From positions 1-39,082 of the forward strand of contig NZ_PPQS01000032.1 of NCBI RefSeq assembly GCF_002902405.1: DNA of 39,082 bases, given 5' to 3'. Shown one piece after another: positions 34,276-39,082 of this stretch. This DNA is from Staphylococcus schweitzeri (GTDB taxonomy: Bacteria > Bacillota > Bacilli > Staphylococcales > Staphylococcaceae). The position numbers and the translations under genes were made by a program. Each line of letters begins with the position of its first letter. The stretch's first letter is position 1. The notes under the pieces are model-generated. The model made no database searches, had not been told where the DNA came from, and was given only the letters and a program-made list of their open reading frames with translations.

Positions 34276-34304
34276 AAGTCTGAAACACATACTGTCTCAG
34301 ACTT
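34276..34304 (-). terminator. Probable terminator after yabA
   Basis: Perfect 8-bp arms AAGTCTGA/TCAGACTT (minus-strand orientation), with the tail TTACTTATG, a weak U-tract. It lies 50 nt after the yabA stop and ends the decarboxylase-to-yabA gene string. Confidence 0.6.
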
Positions 34305-34353
34305 AGCATAACTTTATTTATCCATTATTATAACACTATTTGTGATTGAATGA

Positions 34354-34701
34354 TTAATCACTTAAAACTTCTAAACAAAACAAACAATCTTCACCATGTC
34401 TATGTTTTCCAAATAGTTCACCTTTACAGATATGAAAACCTTCACCGTATAATATTGCTAGGTTATCTTTACTAGGTAACGGTTTTTTAACCTCTTTTGT
34501 TGGCATGGGATTTATTGTATCTTGAATACTCGATTCATTATTCCCTAACACTTTTTTCAAATTATCGTTTTCGATTTGTAGAGCCACGTTTTCTTCCACA
34601 AGTTCAACAGCAATTGCTTTTAATTCTGATGTTTCTTTTGAAAGTTGATTGACATTCATTTCTAAACGCATTATTTTTTCAAATATCTCATTGCGATCCA
34701 A
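34354..34701 (-). CDS. yabA: DNA replication initiation control protein YabA
   Basis: Binds DnaA and the sliding clamp DnaN to restrain re-initiation. It has 115 residues. The N-terminal half (about 1-52) is a coiled coil with regular leucines ([20 protein letters not shown]). A Pro-rich linker follows, then a C-terminal zinc module with H90, C92, C106 and C109 ([21 protein letters not shown]). The start codon is TTG: AAGGAGG lies 12 nt upstream, and there is no alternative ATG before residue 14. It is 16 nt after ricT. Confidence 0.95.
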   Translation of the reverse strand: MDRNEIFEKIMRLEMNVNQLSKETSELKAIAVELVEENVALQIENDNLKKVLGNNESSIQDTINPMPTKEVKKPLPSKDNLAILYGEGFHICKGELFGKHRHGEDCLFCLEVLSD

Positions 34702-34717
34702 ATGTAATAATGCCTCC

Positions 34718-35521
34718 TTAATGCATAGTTTCTATTTCTTCTAATTTATATTCAAGTGGCTGTTCATGTCCTTCAAGCTTCACTTGCATAGATATGTCTA
34801 ATATATTTAAAGCAACAACTTTCCCGCTACCATCTGGCGTTTCAATTGCTTCACCAACATCCGGTAATTGCGCACGTACTTCTTCATAGTAATCATTTTC
34901 ATATTTCAAACAACACATTAAACGTCCACATGCTCCAGAAATTTTAGTTGGATTTAAGGATAAATTTTGATCTTTAGCCATTTTAATTGAAACAGGTTCA
35001 AAGTCACCTAAAAATGTTGAGCAACATAATGATCGACCACATGGACCAATACCACCAAGTAATTTAGCCTCATCCCTAACACCTATCTGTCTAAGTTCAA
35101 TGCGCGTTTTCAAATGTTGAGCTAATATTTTGACTAGTTTCCTAAAATCTATACGATCGTCAGCCGTAAAGTTAAATATGACTTTCGATTTGTCTAATGT
35201 ATATTCACAGTTGACTAATCTCATATCTAAGCCTTGTTCCCTTACAATATCTTTACATAATACTAATGCATTTTCAGCATCTCGCTCATTACAATAATAT
35301 TTTTCAATATCATTTTCATCAGCAATACGAATAACACTTTTAAGAGGTAAACAAATATCTTCTTCTGCAATATCTATCATAGGATTTTTAACGATACCTA
35401 TCTCTATGCCTCTTTTAGATTCTACGACAACCCAGTCATCTAAATCTATCTGTATATCACTAGGTGTATAATATTCTAATTTCCCCGCTTTTTGGAACTG
35501 AACACCAATTACATTTGGCAT
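34718..35521 (-). CDS. ricT: RicT (YaaT/PSP1), regulator of RNase Y cleavage
   Basis: PSP1-domain protein of 267 residues. In Bacillus RicT forms the Fe-S Y-complex with RicA and RicF, which directs RNase Y cleavage of operon mRNAs. Cysteine clusters are clear: [14 protein letters not shown] near 166-179 and [12 protein letters not shown] near 197-208. The start follows the holB stop directly (TAGATG), with AAGGGTGTGAG in the holB end as ribosome site. The holB-ricT-yabA order is conserved in Firmicutes. Confidence 0.96.
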   Translation of the reverse strand: MPNVIGVQFQKAGKLEYYTPSDIQIDLDDWVVVESKRGIEIGIVKNPMIDIAEEDICLPLKSVIRIADENDIEKYYCNERDAENALVLCKDIVREQGLDMRLVNCEYTLDKSKVIFNFTADDRIDFRKLVKILAQHLKTRIELRQIGVRDEAKLLGGIGPCGRSLCCSTFLGDFEPVSIKMAKDQNLSLNPTKISGACGRLMCCLKYENDYYEEVRAQLPDVGEAIETPDGSGKVVALNILDISMQVKLEGHEQPLEYKLEEIETMH

Positions 35522-36448
35522 CTAACTCACACCCTTAATTACGATTTGTTCAAATACTAGCGTTGGATTAACATTTTGATTCAGTTTTTTATGTGCATCT
35601 GTAAGTTGATCAAACATTAAAACCAATTGATTGAATGTTAATTTTTGCGCATACTGATTAATGTCACTAATCAAATCGCTGTATATTCGTTTATCATCTA
35701 CATTTACCTTTGTATGTATGATATCTTCAAAGAATCCATTAACTGCTGCAATCGTTAAAGTTTGCAGTTTTTTATTTTTAGCCTGTTTTAATAAATCAAT
35801 AATCCCAATCATTGCCATTGGTTTGTTAGTAAGCAACAATTCACACCAACGTATAATTGATTTTCTTAAAGCTAATAAATCAAACTCTTCGTTTAAAGCC
35901 ATTGCGTTATCTATTTGCGTTGTATATGTACTTATCATTTCAGCTACTGGCTTAGCAATATCCTGTTCAACCAACCTATTTACAAACTGTTCTTTATCAA
36001 TAGGTTTGAAATAAACATGCTGACATCTTGAATGAATTGTATCTAATATTTGTTCAGGCTTTGTAGACAATAAAATAGCAATCGTATTGTCCGGTGGCTC
36101 TTCAAGAAATTTCAAGATACTGTTTTCCCCTTGAACAGTTAACTTTTCAAAATCTTCGATAATATACACTTTATATTGACTTTCTATAGGAAGTTGATTC
36201 ATATGGCGCACAAGTTGTTCAATTTGCTCTTTCTTAATTGAACTATCATTAGTCGATATATACATAAAGTCTGGATGATTATATGTACTAACCTTCGTTT
36301 CACATTGGCTATCTGTTTGACATAAAATGAGTTTTGCAAAATTAATCGCAACTTGTTTCATCGTTTGTGCGTCATCACCTTCAAATAAATAGGCATGCGA
36401 TAATTTATTTGAATGATATGCATTTGTCAATTGTTGCTGTTCATCCAT
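35522..36448 (-). CDS. holB: DNA polymerase III delta-prime subunit
   Basis: Clamp-loader subunit of 308 residues with the AAA+ fold but no functional Walker A (SHAYLFEGDDAQTMKQVAIN replaces it), as usual for delta-prime. The SRC sensor motif is present (LDTIHSRCQHVYF). The zinc-binding loop is degenerate: only two cysteines remain near 43-50 (LCQTDSQCETK) where many DnaX/HolB proteins have four. AAGGGAG lies 10 nt before the ATG. It follows pstA after 214 bp; the Bacillus gene yaaR that normally sits between them is absent. Confidence 0.95.
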   Translation of the reverse strand: MDEQQQLTNAYHSNKLSHAYLFEGDDAQTMKQVAINFAKLILCQTDSQCETKVSTYNHPDFMYISTNDSSIKKEQIEQLVRHMNQLPIESQYKVYIIEDFEKLTVQGENSILKFLEEPPDNTIAILLSTKPEQILDTIHSRCQHVYFKPIDKEQFVNRLVEQDIAKPVAEMISTYTTQIDNAMALNEEFDLLALRKSIIRWCELLLTNKPMAMIGIIDLLKQAKNKKLQTLTIAAVNGFFEDIIHTKVNVDDKRIYSDLISDINQYAQKLTFNQLVLMFDQLTDAHKKLNQNVNPTLVFEQIVIKGVS

Positions 36449-36475
36449 TTATTACAAACTCCCTTTTACTTTTAT

Positions 36476-36499
36476 ATAAAAAGGTTGCCAAAGAGCAAC
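36476..36499 (-). terminator. Small terminator candidate between pstA and holB
   Basis: The minus-strand hairpin GTTGC-TCTTTG-GCAAC (5-bp stem) is followed by CTTTTTAT. It is short, so termination may be partial, allowing holB expression by readthrough. Confidence 0.45.
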
Positions 36500-36662
36500 T
36501 AATTACTGCAACAATAGTAACTATGATTCGTGAAGCACTTTGCAACCACATAAAATCATATCTATTTGCATCAGAACTAGTCGCAGTCAAGCAACCCAAA
36601 ATTGTTAATAACTTATTAATACATTGTTTTAAGTATTTCAAATTGATGATTGTATTATAGAA

Positions 36663-38976
<2,314 letters not shown>

Positions 38977-39039
38977 GATATACGCTTCCTTTATTTACAA
39001 TGTTTTGGAATTAGTTACTTTCAAAAGTATTAATTATAT

Positions 39040-39072
39040 AGTAACACTTCTTTGACAAAAGTTAGTGTTACT
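39040..39072. promoter_or_regulatory. Inverted repeat and -10 candidate upstream of the decarboxylase gene
   Basis: Perfect 9-bp arms AGTAACACT/AGTGTTACT with a 15-nt loop, directly followed on the minus strand by ATATAATT (a TATAAT match), about 60 bp before the start codon. It could be a terminator of the gene beyond the window or an operator. No long U-run follows. Confidence 0.4.
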
Positions 39073-39082
39073 TATGCAATAG

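Overview
The window is low-GC Firmicutes chromosome and looks like the Staphylococcus aureus complex. Three things point there: STAR-type repeats carrying the core TATGTTGGGGCCCC at 20131-20381, near-identity of many proteins (FtsH, SpoVG, L25, Tmk, PstA, CysK) to S. aureus forms as I remember them, and an eight-tRNA cluster headed by a lone 5S rRNA next to lysS. Several proteins (FolB, FolP, TilS, GlmU) seem to differ from S. aureus sensu stricto by several to about 20 percent, again from memory. A sister species such as S. argenteus or S. schweitzeri, or a divergent lineage, is therefore plausible. Everything that can be assigned is on the minus strand, so genes are read from high to low coordinates.

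Layout in order of transcription: Orn/Lys/Arg decarboxylase-like gene, tmk, pstA (c-di-AMP receptor), holB, ricT, yabA; then the tRNA1(Val) methyltransferase-like gene, a GIY-YIG gene and rsmI; metS-tatD; rnmV-rsmA; veg; ispE-purR-ridA(yabJ)-spoVG; glmU-prs; rplY; a repeat-rich 800-bp gap; pth-mfd-flippase-mazG-rqcP-divIC; an S1-domain gene; tilS-hpt; ftsH; hslO; cysK; folP-folB-folK; lysS; then tandem promoters, an orphan 5S rRNA and tRNAs Val, Thr, Lys, Gly, Leu, Arg, Pro, Ala. The leader of a 16S gene runs off the low-coordinate end.

This is the conserved Bacillales block that in Bacillus subtilis runs from yaaO to lysS. The Bacillus genes tied to sporulation (yabG, sspF, fin, spoVT, yabP, yabQ, spoIIE) and also abrB, yabE, yaaR, coaX and pabABC are absent. 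The products serve information processing (aminoacylation, 16S methylation, 5S maturation, ribosome rescue, transcription-coupled repair), envelope and division (GlmU, lipid II flippase-like protein, DivIC, SpoVG), precursor supply (PRPP, folate, cysteine, isoprenoids, dTMP), and protein quality control (FtsH, Hsp33).

I found no mobile element, phage, CRISPR array, toxin locus or defence system. The parts least explained by known genes are intergenic: the STAR array and adjacent hairpin series, a structured rplY leader whose sequence resembles 5S rRNA loop E, the 530-bp spoVG-glmU gap with a promoter, a 12-bp tandem repeat and a possible 16-codon ORF, and several operator-like palindromes near start sites.
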